Source: Pristionchus mayeri (lineage: Eukaryota; Nematoda; Chromadorea; Rhabditida; Neodiplogasteridae). From it: DNA of 64,000 bases. The stretch is from NCBI GenBank assembly GCA_036245805.1, contig BTRK01000003.1:13060464-13124463 (forward strand), written 5' to 3'. Below, one piece after another: positions 31,677-43,779 of this stretch; within the stretch, counting starts at the first letter, position 1; each line of letters starts with the position of its first letter. The notes beneath the pieces were generated by a model. That model saw nothing but the letters and a program-made list of their open reading frames with translations, was not told the origin of the DNA and searched no databases. Position numbers and translations under genes: made by a program.

Positions 31677-33019
31677 GGATGGAAGAAGCACTGGCGTTCT
31701 TTATTCTCAGCGCCGTATATCGCTGGTCCGACATGTGAGAGTGCTGACGGATTTTTTAACCGTCTGTTGTAGTATTTTAGAGATACACTTGGAAGCGTTC
31801 AGGATCCTTCCCTGACTTCATCAAATCGTTCTAAAATAATCATTTCGTAATTAATGCGCCACCACTATCAGTATGATTAACTTTTTTCAGTTCCGCTGTA
31901 ATAACAGCGTGTGGACCGTAAATGGATACAATGCAGTGTGTGCGAAACGTATGTTTTTCTTGATTTTTTAAACATTTGATTGCAAATGCACGATATTTTT
32001 CCTGGGTTTTTTGGTTAAATTCATCCTCAATAGGGGCGGTATTATGTCCTCGATTTCGGCAATGCTGATTTTTTTGGAATGTCGATTTTTTTCGGAAATT
32101 TCCGAAATGTTTAACCCAAAGGTGGCAAAATATCGCAGAATTATTTGGGATCGAACTGACACCCTCCCTCACAAAGCGAGCACAATACCACTCTGCCATG
32201 GAGACATGTCCCAGTAATCAGTGAGAGTGAAATGAATGAGGAATGTGGAAAATTATTTTCGTTGAGATATTTCCCTGATTATGCTTGACCGACTGAAAGT
32301 CTTTTATTAAAGCTTCAAATGTTTCACTACATCGACCGAGTCACCTACCATCGAGAGGTCACAGTGACCGGTAGTACCCCATTTTGTAACATTTTTTTGA
32401 GAAATTAATTTCATAACTACGCAATCAGTTATGATGCGCGTGATGAAGCAATATGTGCATCGTATTCCTCGATGGGTTTGATAGATAGTGCTACAACATC
32501 TAACTTGCTAAGTCAACGGCAGAAAAAGTTATATGAAAAAATCAAATCGTATGAATACTTTCCGGCGCTATATCGCTATATATATCGCTATATATATCGC
32601 GGGTTACAAAATTTATTTTCCCGGAGTTCTTTCGATTTGATTTTTCAAAGCTCAGCCGAACTGAGCAATGAAGCCAAATTCATTTTGATGAGACTACCTC
32701 CCCCGATGATGCGAATCCACTATCCAGCGTGTTTGGTGGTTCTCGATGAGAGCCGGTATATCGATTTTCCGAGACCTCACAAATTTTGTTTTTTTTTGTT
32801 ATATCTTCGGAACAAATTGAGCTAAAAGGTCAAAATTTTGCATGTGTAATACTGTCGTGATGGAGCAACAACATGTCAAGTTTTATAGCGAACGGACTGA
32901 AAATTGCAAAAAATCGAAAAATTTTGTACTCGATGGTAGATACGACTAGTCATAGTGACCGTACTAATTTTGCCCATTAGGGCGTTACAGGGCCCGTGAG
33001 GTAGCTGGCATCGCAACCT
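30949..33019 (+). repeat. left arm of a 2,071 bp palindrome
   Basis: Every position p pairs with 66422 minus p. All translated segments compared are identical in the two arms, so identity is close to 100%. The arm includes most of a Cys-rich gene, a tRNA-like sequence, an AT-rich CGCTATATATAT microsatellite (about 32571-32600) and a diverged dispersed repeat (32700-32880). The outer edge falls inside the signal-peptide codons of the 30915 gene. Confidence 0.9.
32140..32205 (-). repeat. tRNA-like sequence in palindrome arm
   Basis: On the minus strand TGGCAGAGTGG fits the A-box consensus exactly, and AGTTCGATCCC 41 bases on from its start is one mismatch from a B box. The T stem and acceptor stem do not pair, so it is a tRNA-derived retroposon head or pseudogene. 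The mirror copy is at 34217-34282 (+). Confidence 0.4.
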
Positions 33020-33402
33020 CTAATAGAAGGGAGGGGAGGATTGCAGAACCCAGAATCCATGTTTCTTCCTCGCCCGGCCTCCTGCCTTCTATTTCTCGTG
33101 ATCTAGCTAAAATGGGTTCGAGGGTAGGAGATGGGCTAAATATGGTCCGGACTTAACAAGCTCTATTCGATGCAATGCCATTGAGGGGGGCGCAACCTAC
33201 TCCATCCCTTAGCGGTTTCCCGCACGACCGCGACCTTTCAGTCATCTCAATGATCTTATGTAGAGGGGTTGCAATGTCCTACTGGAATGGAAAGAGAGCC
33301 CCACTTCACGAGCACGAAAATCGAATTCCGAAATACCGAAATCGTTGCCGAATTTCCTTTGTTCTCTCTTCGCAATTTTCGTCGCTCCAAGTATAGTGCC
33401 GA
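33020..33402. other. 383 bp unique spacer of the palindrome
   Basis: The only non-palindromic part between the arms. It has short open frames and no recognised gene. The left border is AACCT|CTAATAG and the right GTGCCGA|AGGTTG. Confidence 0.85.
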
Positions 33403-34216
33403 AGGTTGCGATGCCAGCTACCTCACGGGCCCTGTAACGCCCTAATGGGCAAAATTAGTACGGTCACTATGACTAGTCGTATCTACCATCGAGTACAAAA
33501 TTTTTCGATTTTTTGCAATTTTCAGTCCGTTCGCTATAAAACTTGACATGTTGTTGCTCCATCACGACAGTATTACACATGCAAAATTTTGACCTTTTAG
33601 CTCAATTTGTTCCGAAGATATAACAAAAAAAAACAAAATTTGTGAGGTCTCGGAAAATCGATATACCGGCTCTCATCGAGAACCACCAAACACGCTGGAT
33701 AGTGGATTCGCATCATCGGGGGAGGTAGTCTCATCAAAATGAATTTGGCTTCATTGCTCAGTTCGGCTGAGCTTTGAAAAATCAAATCGAAAGAACTCCG
33801 GGAAAATAAATTTTGTAACCCGCGATATATATAGCGATATATATAGCGATATAGCGCCGGAAAGTATTCATACGATTTGATTTTTTCATATAACTTTTTC
33901 TGCCGTTGACTTAGCAAGTTAGATGTTGTAGCACTATCTATCAAACCCATCGAGGAATACGATGCACATATTGCTTCATCACGCGCATCATAACTGATTG
34001 CGTAGTTATGAAATTAATTTCTCAAAAAAATGTTACAAAATGGGGTACTACCGGTCACTGTGACCTCTCGATGGTAGGTGACTCGGTCGATGTAGTGAAA
34101 CATTTGAAGCTTTAATAAAAGACTTTCAGTCGGTCAAGCATAATCAGGGAAATATCTCAACGAAAATAATTTTCCACATTCCTCATTCATTTCACTCTCA
34201 CTGATTACTGGGACAT

Positions 34217-34282
34217 GTCTCCATGGCAGAGTGGTATTGTGCTCGCTTTGTGAGGGAGGGTGTCAGTTCGATCCCAAATAAT
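34217..34282 (+). repeat. tRNA-like sequence, mirror copy
   Basis: A box at 34224-34234 (TGGCAGAGTGG) and B-box-like AGTTCGATCCC at 34265-34275. It has the same limits on folding as its mirror at 32140-32205. Confidence 0.4.
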
Positions 34283-34745
34283 TCTGCGATATTTTGCCAC
34301 CTTTGGGTTAAACATTTCGGAAATTTCCGAAAAAAATCGACATTCCAAAAAAATCAGCATTGCCGAAATCGAGGACATAATACCGCCCCTATTGAGGATG
34401 AATTTAACCAAAAAACCCAGGAAAAATATCGTGCATTTGCAATCAAATGTTTAAAAAATCAAGAAAAACATACGTTTCGCACACACTGCATTGTATCCAT
34501 TTACGGTCCACACGCTGTTATTACAGCGGAACTGAAAAAAGTTAATCATACTGATAGTGGTGGCGCATTAATTACGAAATGATTATTTTAGAACGATTTG
34601 ATGAAGTCAGGGAAGGATCCTGAACGCTTCCAAGTGTATCTCTAAAATACTACAACAGACGGTTAAAAAATCCGTCAGCACTCTCACATGTCGGACCAGC
34701 GATATACGGCGCTGAGAATAAAGAACGCCAGTGCTTCTTCCATCC

Positions 34746-35473
34746 CTAGCAATGATTCACCTTCGAGTTCACGATTACCCTGTCCACCGCAAGCTTCGCG
34801 TTGTCCGCACACATCGCCTCTGCGCAACTGCAGCTGCCTTCGGCGGTGAGTACTGCAAAGTATTGAGTACTATGCCTGATGAGAAGCCCGGATGAGTATC
34901 GAAAACTACTCTTGGCAATTGGAAATGGAAATATGGTTTGTCGCCTTAATAAACGTTGAAGACGGTCTAGAATGTCGTAGAAGCGGGCGGGCTTGTCGTT
35001 TCAGTTTGGACTTCAGTCACTAATAGTGAGGGTTGGCAGGATTTTACATTCCACAATTCGTGTCAGAGTAGACGCGTGACCTTTGGGCGTGATTGGCCAG
35101 TCGTCGTAGCACTCGTAGCCGTTCTCGGGACAGGCATCGATGTTGAGAGTGACGGAATCGAAGCATGAGCGACAACCTCAATATTTCATTCATCATCCGA
35201 GGGATTTTTTTATGGATATGTTGACTAGGAGGAATAGGTTGAGGACGTGGCAAGAATCGAAATGGGATCTGTGGATGCAGAAACTAACGCATGTGTAGCC
35301 CAATCTGACTGTGTTGGCGCCCCAGACACATGCCACAGGCCAGGAGCCTTCAGATAGATAAAATTGAGACAACGAAGAAAACGTACCATGACGCTCCTCG
35401 TCGATCCTCCTCTCCCTTTCCGTCTCCTCCCAGACTTCATCGCAGCTCCCGCAGTCGGCGTAGATCAGTGAAG
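34746..35473 (-). pseudogene. 5'-truncated mirror copy of the 30915 gene
   Basis: Identical to 30949-31676 in inverted orientation but lacks the ATG, the first dozen signal-peptide codons and the TATA box, because the palindrome arm ends at 35473. Upstream sequence belongs to another foldback and gives no ATG in frame. Not expected to be expressed as a secreted protein. Confidence 0.75.
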
Positions 35474-35475
35474 AG

Positions 35476-36317
35476 GTGTCATAGGACTACTCAGAAAACT
35501 ATTTTCAAGTTGCTGCGACTTCGCGCCTTTTTTCTGCAGACGCTGCAAGTTGGAGGCTGCAAATTTATAACTCAGTTTCTTGACAAGCTAGAGACTCATG
35601 CAAAGCAGGAAAGTGATCCTTACCATGACCCTAGACGATCCTGAAAGTTTGGTATTGATCGAACATCATTTCAATTAATGGCACGAAAAATTAACTTTTT
35701 TGGATGGGCCAACTTTGGCCACTTCCCGTCTCAAGGACGAATTTGCATAAAATGTGGTCACTGCACAGAAAGGCTAAAAACCATAAAGAAACTATTCCCA
35801 ACTTTTGGTGTGGTTAGTTTCACTTTCCATACAGTGGCTTTAGCTAAAAGAGCGCGCGGTGCTCAAAGAACGCGTGTGTCTCTCTTCACACCGCTCCCTC
35901 TCCTCTCTCGTCGTGTTGGGAAATGACAAGCGCGCTAGAGGAACGCGCGTCCGTAAATCGATCGCAACGGTCCGGCAAGTGAAACTAACCACACCAAAAG
36001 TTGGGAATAATTTCATTGATTGTTTTTGAGCCTTACTGTGCAGTAACCACATTTTATGCAAATTCGTCCTTGAGACGGTAAGTGGCCAAAGTTGGGCCAT
36101 CCAAAAAAGTGTCTTTTTCGTTGCATGAATGCAAATGATGTGCGATCAATACCAAACTTTCAGGATCATCTAGGGTCATGGTATAGATCATTTTCCTGTC
36201 TCTAGCTTGTCCAGAAGCTGAGTTATAAATTTGCAGCCTCCAACTTGCAGCGTCTGCAGCAAAAAGGCGCGAAGTCGCAGCAACTTTAAAATTGTTTTCT
36301 GAGTAGTACTATGACAC
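35476..36317. mobile_element. 842 bp foldback element
   Basis: Ends GTGTCATAG ... CTATGACAC. The arms pair around a centre near 35896 (for example CAGACGCTGCAAGTTGGAGG against CCTCCAACTTGCAGCGTCTG). The interior between the arms is GC-rich with GCGCGC runs. It abuts the outer end of the large palindrome. Confidence 0.8.
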
Positions 36318-36909
36318 ACGTCTTCTGAGAGATTGCATGAAATCGAGACCCCCCTTTGACAAAATGTTCAAAGTGCTCGGATCTCTTTGAGATTTTCATG
36401 GTAGGTGCCCCTAAGGTCCAGGATCTTTCTCTACATACGGATTCCGCGATTTCTCAAAACTGCCTAAAATCCGGCTCTTGAAATTTCGAAATTTCGAAAA
36501 ATCATAAAATGCTTCAACATGGAGCTAGAGTTCCGTTCAAAAAACCAAAATGACCGCCTTGTTATATAGAATAACTGTTATGTTGACACTTTTGGTGTAG
36601 CGAAAAAACGAGGTTTTTTTTGGCCGTCGTGAAAAAATAAGTCACGTTGCAACCCTCAGAAAGTTCGGTAAGCACGAAAAAAATTATCCGAGGAAATAAT
36701 CCATTTCAAAAAAGTGTATTGTGATTGCGTCATCACTATGCAAGTGCTAGAAATTTTGAAGAGGTCACAATAAGCTTATTCCCCGATGAATTTCATATCT
36801 AAATTTAAAATGTCAGTCGGAATGTGCATCTGGTTCAAAAATTACAGAGCTCGGAAGTTGTGGACGCCGTCTTATGGTCGATACTGTACACATGTACCTT
36901 TCGGTATTT
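36318..36909. other. no gene seen
   Basis: AT-rich, with no exon or repeat recognised. It ends at the MITE at 36910. Confidence 0.4.
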
Positions 36910-37199
36910 AAAGGAGTCATCCGGGGAATGAATGTTAGGGAGTCCCACCACGAAAATTCTGTGCTCTCAATGGGAAACTGTAGCGAATTTAGTCCGAGAA
37001 AGAGGCGAGTATGAAGTACAGCAAGTGAAACATAAAATTAACAGTCACGACCCTGGGCTATCAATGAACTTTGCGCGTATGTAAGTAGCCTCAGAGTCAC
37101 CTGTGGAACTTCGGACAAAGTGATTTCTGATCGGGTTAGTGGCCTCTACAATATCCATACTGTCACCATGGGTGACAACATTCCTCGGAGCACCCCTTT
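36910..37199 (-). mobile_element. 290 bp MITE, family AAAGG, copy 5
   Basis: Starts AAAGGAGTCATCCGGGGAATG and ends CCTCGGAGCACCCCTTT, in the same orientation as copy 3. The GGGAGTCCCACCACGAAAATT block is present near the left end. Confidence 0.8.
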
Positions 37200-37323
37200 A
37201 AATATCCCTGTGGACCTCTCATATATTTTCATGGAAAACATGAAGTTTCAGGAGACTATTAGGGTCTTTAGTTAGAGGCCTTACGTAATCGGAAAATATG
37301 ATCTGTTGATTCTGTTTTTTAAT

Positions 37324-38129
37324 AAATCATATAGCACGCAGTAAACTAAAAATTCTGTTCCTGGTGCGCGGCTAGAGATTGATCTAATATTTTCCATTCG
37401 GACATCTAATCAATCAGATATTGCATTTACATTGACATTCACCAAAACCCTACAATGTGAAAATCATTGTCATTATAATTTCATTATATTGCAATATTTT
37501 CCGTGAAACAATTGAACTGCAATTTTTTTCACAAATAACTTGCGATGCATTTTTTTGCCTTTTTGCTCGCCTTTTCTGATTCGAGATTAGGATTTCAATA
37601 TTCAGGTGGCGCCTAGGACCCTTGAAACTGATTATCCCCGCTCAAAACGCGATGAAAAAAAAGCATAATTGACCTGCACGAGAGAGAATGGAATTGATTA
37701 ATAGGCGGCCTAGACGCCTGATCCCATCATTTCTCTGAAAATGACTTTTGTTCCCGATCCATCACCTCCTCGGCGAAACAACGAATTATTTATGTTTGAA
37801 TTTCTATTTATGTTTGACGAATTATTTACGATTGAATTTGTCCCACCGAGGGGAAAAAAGATTTATTGTCAATGTATTTGTGGAAAAAATTTCAAGTTTT
37901 TTCGTGAAAAATTTTACAGTGCAATATTTTCGCGGAAGATGTTGCAAAACCTGAGGGAATATTAAATTATTGTACTATTTGAGTGTTTTGCATAACAATT
38001 GTCACTTTGGAAATAAAATTGTTATTTTGAAATGAGATTCAGACAGCAAAACAATAAAAGAGATGTGCCATTTTCAAGCATCCACCCATCAGGAGCAGAA
38101 TTTTTAGTTTACAGCGTGCTATATGATTT
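37324..38129. repeat. inverted repeat with about 45 bp arms
   Basis: AAATCATATAGCACGC near 37324 is inverted as GCGTGCTATATGATTT ending at 38129. The arms extend through TAAACTAAAAATTCTG. A frame of 74 codons at 37741-37965 inside has no motif. Confidence 0.55.
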
Positions 38130-38192
38130 TATACCATCGCAACCTATTTGCGTTAATTGTTTAGGAACGGAAATAATTGTTTGCGTTTACAG

Positions 38193-38538
38193 CTTGCAGT
38201 TGCACTGATGATGCATTGGAAACGAAGGATCTGGATCCAACCGGAATAGAGAAGAAGCTGCGGAAGGCTAAGCGAGAAGGTGGGTGAATACTTTTAGTGA
38301 TTGCCCTAATACAATTGATTATATCTTTCGAAAATCATGTTCAGACTAGACATATTGCTATAACATTTCGATTTAATTTTTGAATCCATTTCCAATCCTT
38401 TATGAATACACAATACATACAATACATACGTGATATCTAATGAAAAACTTGAACATTACGTCGATTTCAGGGTGCACGTACTCATGTGATGGACCTGACT
38501 CAATGTTCTTCGGAAGTGGATTATATGGAGTGATGTCG
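38193..38538 (+). pseudogene. Cys-rich secreted-protein gene, exons 1-2 (5' part)
   Basis: 38193-38279 follows GCGTTTACAG and encodes CSCTDDALETKDLDPTG with a Lys/Glu-rich end, matching the post-signal exon of the 28263-30458 gene (CSCEDVREQIENEKK). Its donor is GAAG|GTGGGT. 38471-38538 follows CGATTTCAG and encodes GCTYSCDGPDSMFFGSG, ending TCG|GTAATA. This matches exon 27682-27758 of the minus-strand locus in Cys spacing and phase. Only 18 bp after the second exon the terminal repeat of a Tc1-like element begins, so the next intron is filled by that element. Continuing exons appear at 49659 and 51408-51923. No signal-peptide exon was found. Confidence 0.5.
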
Positions 38539-38865
38539 GTAATACCTTTTTTGATACAGTACTGTGCAAAAGTATAGCCCCAAATTTCAAAATTTTTAGT
38601 TTGTATACATCGATAGAGCTCGAAAAATTAGTGGGGATCACTCGGGCGACAATTTTTACCAAATTCGCAAAATTAGCAAGAAAATTAAAGTTAACGGTGA
38701 GTACCAAAACCAGCGACCGGGTGCCATGACCTTCAGAATGATGGTATGGCTATGAGAAATCGGGCGTTTGTTTACGGACCTTGGGAGAGTGCAAAATATA
38801 AGAAAGCTCGATTTAGGCAATTCCGTCAAATCCGGCATTGAGATAAATTCTTAGGTGAATGGCGT

Positions 38866-39244
38866 GCTATGAGGAAGATGGCCCGTGATGTCGGCATTGA
38901 CAAGCATTGGGTGCGCAAGATCATCCATTCTGGACTCATGTCCTACCTTTACAACATGCGAAGGGCCATGGTCTGACTGGCATTCACAAGGAAAAAGACT
39001 GAAGGGATGCAAGAAGCTTCAGGCGCCGACCGACCATCTCACGACTGTCTACTCTGATGAGAAGATGTTCACGGTGGAGCAGGCTTTCAATAGTCAGAAC
39101 ACGAGAGTGATTTCCCAGTCTACCCAGCAAGCAAATGTTTGGGCAGAACCGTCTCTCGAGTTTCTCACCCGCTGTCAGTGATGGTTTGGGCAGTAGTGTG
39201 TGCCCCCGGAAAGACTCCCCTTGTTTTCGTCAAGCCCAGTGTGA
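38866..39244 (+). pseudogene. Tc1/mariner-like transposase remnant
   Basis: An HTH-like stretch MARDVGIDKHWVRKIIHSGL is followed, after frame changes, by YSDEKMFTVEQAFNSQN. This contains the first catalytic Asp region of a common nematode/arthropod Tc1-mariner subgroup. Next is SVMVWAVVCAPGKTPLVFVK in another frame (from about 39139). The last Asp region and DNA-binding N-terminus are not recognisable. At least two frameshifts are present, so it cannot make a working enzyme. Confidence 0.7.
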
Positions 39245-40039
39245 AGGACAATAGTGGACGGGGAGCGAGAATAACCAGTTCGAGTGCAATAACCACTACT
39301 ACCGACAATTCGATATGCGAGAGAACGAGACTGGTTACGGTATTCCTGTGAGGAGACAGAAAGAGCAGTGAGAATAATGGAAAGGGCAATGTGCCGCTTA
39401 GAATGGCTGGGATTACATGAGGAGATATGCAAGAGAATATTACGATTGGCTGGCTTATACTTTAGTACTGAAGACACCAGATGGGGTGAGAGACAGTCCA
39501 CTAGTGTCTCACCTCTTGTTGCTAAGCCCCTTCCTGTTCACTATTCCGTTTATAAGTGTTGGCTTTACAAGTGGTGTTAGAGAACCTTTGTCAAGGGTTG
39601 ACTTTGAAGTTCGCATTTTTGAGAAGCCTGACCCTAACCTCCTCAACTCAATTTACTGTCGAGAAATCGATATCTTGATCCTCCTCCCTACCCATTGGGT
39701 GATAGATGCTTCTTCTGCCCAACTGGTGGAGTTGGTTGTTGTCAGATTGCTGGTGTTATCTACCTTATGAAGTGTTCCATCTGATCACAATCGTACGTCG
39801 GTGAGACTGGTAGACCCCTTCATCTCAAGCTTATGAACACTATAAGTCTGCTCGCAACCCCACCTGTAATAGCTATAGACACAACGCATTCGCTATTCAT
39901 GCAAAGAGTGACCACAACAGTGCATCTATCCCACTTACTGGCTCCATCCTCCATCGTGAATCTATCACTGTTCGTCGTTCTATTGCCGAGGCTATGTATC
40001 ACGTGTATCACGAGTCAGTGGATGTAAAATTGAGCCCCT
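39245..40039. other. interior of the decayed Tc1-like element
   Basis: Several open frames with no transposase motif. It probably includes decayed 3' transposase sequence and later insertions that I cannot resolve. Confidence 0.35.
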
Positions 40040-43000
40040 CGGGAACATTTTGAAAAAAAGTTATGGCAGATTTGACTCATATTAGAATGCTTAAGACATA
40101 AGATTTCAAAAAATGTGGATCATGGGTCCCAGAACCGGCTTTTAGGAATTTTCCGGTTTTGCACCTGGCTGTACTGTATATAAGCTCCCAGACGTGCTAA
40201 AGAGATGGCATTGAGCTCATGTGCGGAAAAATATTTCCAGAAACTTTCCTGTTGAATGCAATACGATTGGGCAACAATTGAAAACCATACAAATAAAAAA
40301 CCGATTTTTGATCCAAATTAAAAATGTTTTCCATGTCAAGCTGCGGAGCGCAGCAGATTTTTAATGCAGATTAAGAATCAACAAGTCCTGATGTATGAAA
40401 GAAAAATATAAAACCGAATTCGAACAACCTCCAAATCGGCGATTTTCGATCAAAGTCACGACTATGTGATGGCAGAATCTACATAAAATGATAAATTGGA
40501 AATGGAAAATGCAAATAAGCCACATTTTGCATTTTTTTGCGTTTTTTGACTAGACAAGTTAGATGACATTCAAAAACGCGAGATTTCCAAATTGAAAAAT
40601 TCCATTTTTTTCAGCCTCCTAAATTGTCAAATTTACAAGTTTTCAACTTCCGATTTTTGTTTCTATGGAGATCCATTCGAAGTAGAAATAAGAATAGGTG
40701 CCACCGTCATTAGATACTGCCATTATTAGCTTACCAAAGCTTTCCTTATCCATGATTGGTGTGCCCCAACTTACTAGTCCAGATAGTACGATTCGGAACA
40801 TTTCGATTTTGACTTAATTTACTTGAACTTTTGCGTGTTTTGATCACTAACAATGATTATTGGCCAGGAAGAGTAGGATACTCGCAGCATACTGAGTTTT
40901 TGATGCTCTTTAAAACAATTCGAAATTCAATTTTCATTTTTTTCAAATTGTAGGGAGCATTGCGACTATTTCAAGATTTTTCACTCCTTTTGCATATAAT
41001 ATGATTTTTGGTGATAAAAACACCCAATAGTTCATGTAAATTAAGTCAAAATCGATGTAAATTAAGTCAAATTCCGAATCGTACAATCTGGACTAGTAAG
41101 TTTGGGCACACCAATCATGGACAAGGAAAGATTTGGTAAGCCTATAATGGCAGTATCTAATGACGGTGGCACCTATTCTTATTTCCACTTCGAATGGATC
41201 TCAATAGAAACAAAAATCGGAAGTTAAAAACTTGTAAACTTGGCAATTTAGGAGGTTGAAAAAAATCGAATTTTTCAGTTTGGAAATTTCGCGTTTTTTG
41301 AATGTCATCTAACTTGTCTAGTCAGAAAACACAAAATAATGCCAAATGAGGCTTATTGGCATTTTGTATTTTCGAGTTATCATTTTATATAGATTCTGCC
41401 ATCACATAGTCGCGACTTAAAAAAAAAATTGCCGATTTGGAGGTTATTCGAATTCGGTTTTTATATTTTTCTTTCATACATCAGGACTTGTTGTTTCTCT
41501 TTTTTTTTTATTTGTATGGTTTACAATTGTTGCCAAATCGTATTGCGTTCAACAGGAAAGTTTCTGGAAATATTTTTCCGCACATTTTGAGCTCAATTCC
41601 ATCTCTTTAGCTCATCTGGGAGCTTATATGAGAGACATCGCGAGAAAATCACCTTCTCCGCGGCGGTAAACACAAAATCATCCTAGCCGGATCTAAACTT
41701 GAACTAAGATATTTCAAATGATGCTCTTTCAAACTGCGTCGTCAGAATTTTGATAACTTTCGTCATCTTCGAGATTCAGAAGGCCAAACTTGGGACACTC
41801 ACTTTTTAGGAGTCAAATCGAGCCCACTTAAATACTCATAATTCCGTTTTCAATGAAGATAGAGACTCGTTCTTTGCATAGAAAGAAAGCTGAAAACATT
41901 CTCTACAACTTTTATGTTGAATATGTCATTCTACGTGCACGCCCCAGTGCGGGGTGGTCGGGTCGACCAAAAATGACCGAATTCTGGAAATCGGAAACCC
42001 CCCCCCCCCCCCGAAATATCATGCGCGATTGATAGACCCTATGTGCGACTAACTTGACGCCAAAAATTAGCCAAATTAAAAGGGGTATAAAAAAGGGCGT
42101 GACTTTTAGTCGGGCGACGTCTGAATGACTACCTGACCAAAGTAGCCTCTTGGCTCCAACTGCCAGCTATAAGCCTCAAATTGGACCAAAATCATCCAAA
42201 AAAATCTTTAGAATTGTTTACGACATCACTACAATACTCCCATTGGGTCAAAATTACGACCGGACCTGAAATTGAAAATCGGTTTTCAGACACTTATCAA
42301 CTTGTTACCTTGGCCCATCTGTACTAAATCACTTTGAAATAACGCAGGAATGTCCCTCTACACTATTCAAGCAAAGGGCGCACCTATAAATGCGAAATTT
42401 CGCCCGATGTATCCAAGAAAACGCGCAAAACTGTACCACAGGTCAACATTGTCTGTGGGTCCCGGCTCATGCCTAGAAATATAGAGCACGATGAGCTAAA
42501 CATTTCATCTGTAGAAAGTGAGTTTCTATCTTTTCGTTGGAGCACGCTAGAGAGCCTAGAAATTGGAAGAAAACGGCAATGGAGGCACGCGAGGGAGCGC
42601 TAAATAGAGGGGAGGGAGAGGGAGGCCAGGGGGCGAGAGCGCCAGACGGTTAGAGCGCGCGCTCTAGGGCGATTCTAGCCTATTTCTCGCCAACTTCCAG
42701 GCTCTAGCGCGCTTCAACGAAAATATAGAAACTCACTTTCAACAGATGAAATGCTTAGCTCATCGTACTCTGTATTTCTAGCCATGAGCCGGGACCCACA
42801 GACAATGTTGACCTGTGGTACAGTATTGCGCGTTTTCTTGGATACATCGGGCGAAATTTCGCATTTATAGGTGCGCCCTTTGTTTGAATAGTGTAGACGG
42901 ACATTCCTACGTTCAAAGTGATTTAGTGCAGATGGGCCAAGCTAACAAGTTGAGAAGGGTCTGAAAACCGATTTTCAATTTCAGGTCCGGTCGTAATTTT

Positions 43001-43779
43001 GACCCAATGGGAGTACTGTAGTGATGTCGAAAACAATTCTAAAGATTGTTTTGAATGATTTTGGACCAATTTGAGGCTTATAGCAGGCAGTTGGAGCCAA
43101 GAGGCTACTTAGGTCAGGTAGTCATTCAGACGTCACCCGACTAAAAGTCACGCCCTTTTTTTATACCCCTTTTAATTTGGCTAATTTTTGGCGTCAAGTT
43201 AGTCGCACATAGGGTCTATCAATCGCGCATGATATTTCGGGGGGGGGGGGGTTCCGATTTCCAGAATTCGGTCATTTTTGGTCGACCCGACCACCCCGCA
43301 CTGGGGCGTGCACGTAAAATGACATGTTCAACATAAAAGTTGTAGAGAATGTTTTCAGCTTTCATTCTATGCAAAGAACGACTTTCTATCGTCACTTTAA
43401 ACGGTATTATGGTCATTTAAGTGGGCTCGATTTGAATCCTAAAAAGTGAGTGTCCCAAGTTTGGCCTTCTGAACCTCGAAGATGACGACAGTTATCAAAA
43501 TTCTGACGACGCAGTTTCAAAGAGCATCATTTGAACTACCTTACGTAAAGTTTAGATCTGGATAGGATGATTTTGTGTTTTACCGCCGCGAACCCCCCTC
43601 AAATGAGTGATTTTCTCGCGATTCCTCTCATATACATTATAGCCAGGTGCAAAACCTGAAAATTCCTAAAAGCCGGTCCTGGGACCCATGAGCCATTTTT
43701 TTTCGAAAGATTATGTCTTAAGCATTCTACAATTATAATATGAGTCAGATCTGCCACAACTTCTTTCAAAATGTTCCCG
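40040..43779. mobile_element. foldback A (outer), interrupted by foldback B
   Basis: Ends CGGGAACATTTTG ... CAAAATGTTCCCG. Without the 1,448 bp inserted in its left arm it is about 2.3 kb, centred near 42633. The left arm at 40178-40181 and 41626-41629 shows ATAT on either side of the insertion, while the right arm (43625-43635) has the uninterrupted site. It contains runs of C (41999-42012) and G (43240-43250) in mirrored places. Confidence 0.85.
40182..41625. mobile_element. foldback B (inner), 1.44 kb
   Basis: Ends AAGCTCCCAGA ... TCTGGGAGCTT, flanked by ATAT on both sides. The arms meet near 40903. It is inserted into the left arm of foldback A. No coding capacity was seen. Confidence 0.85.

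Larger units (their letters stand above)
33403..35473 (-). repeat. right arm of the 2,071 bp palindrome
   Basis: Reverse complement of 30949-33019. It ends three bases before a separate foldback element (35476-36317). Confidence 0.9.

Noticed and set aside
31840..34582. Identical 119-codon frames in the two palindrome arms
   Set aside because: They run over the tRNA-like sequence and have no homology I recognise. Duplication is due to the palindrome, not selection.
37741..37965. 74-codon plus-strand frame upstream of the Cys-rich exons, considered as a first exon
   Set aside because: No signal peptide, no donor in phase, and it lies within an inverted repeat.
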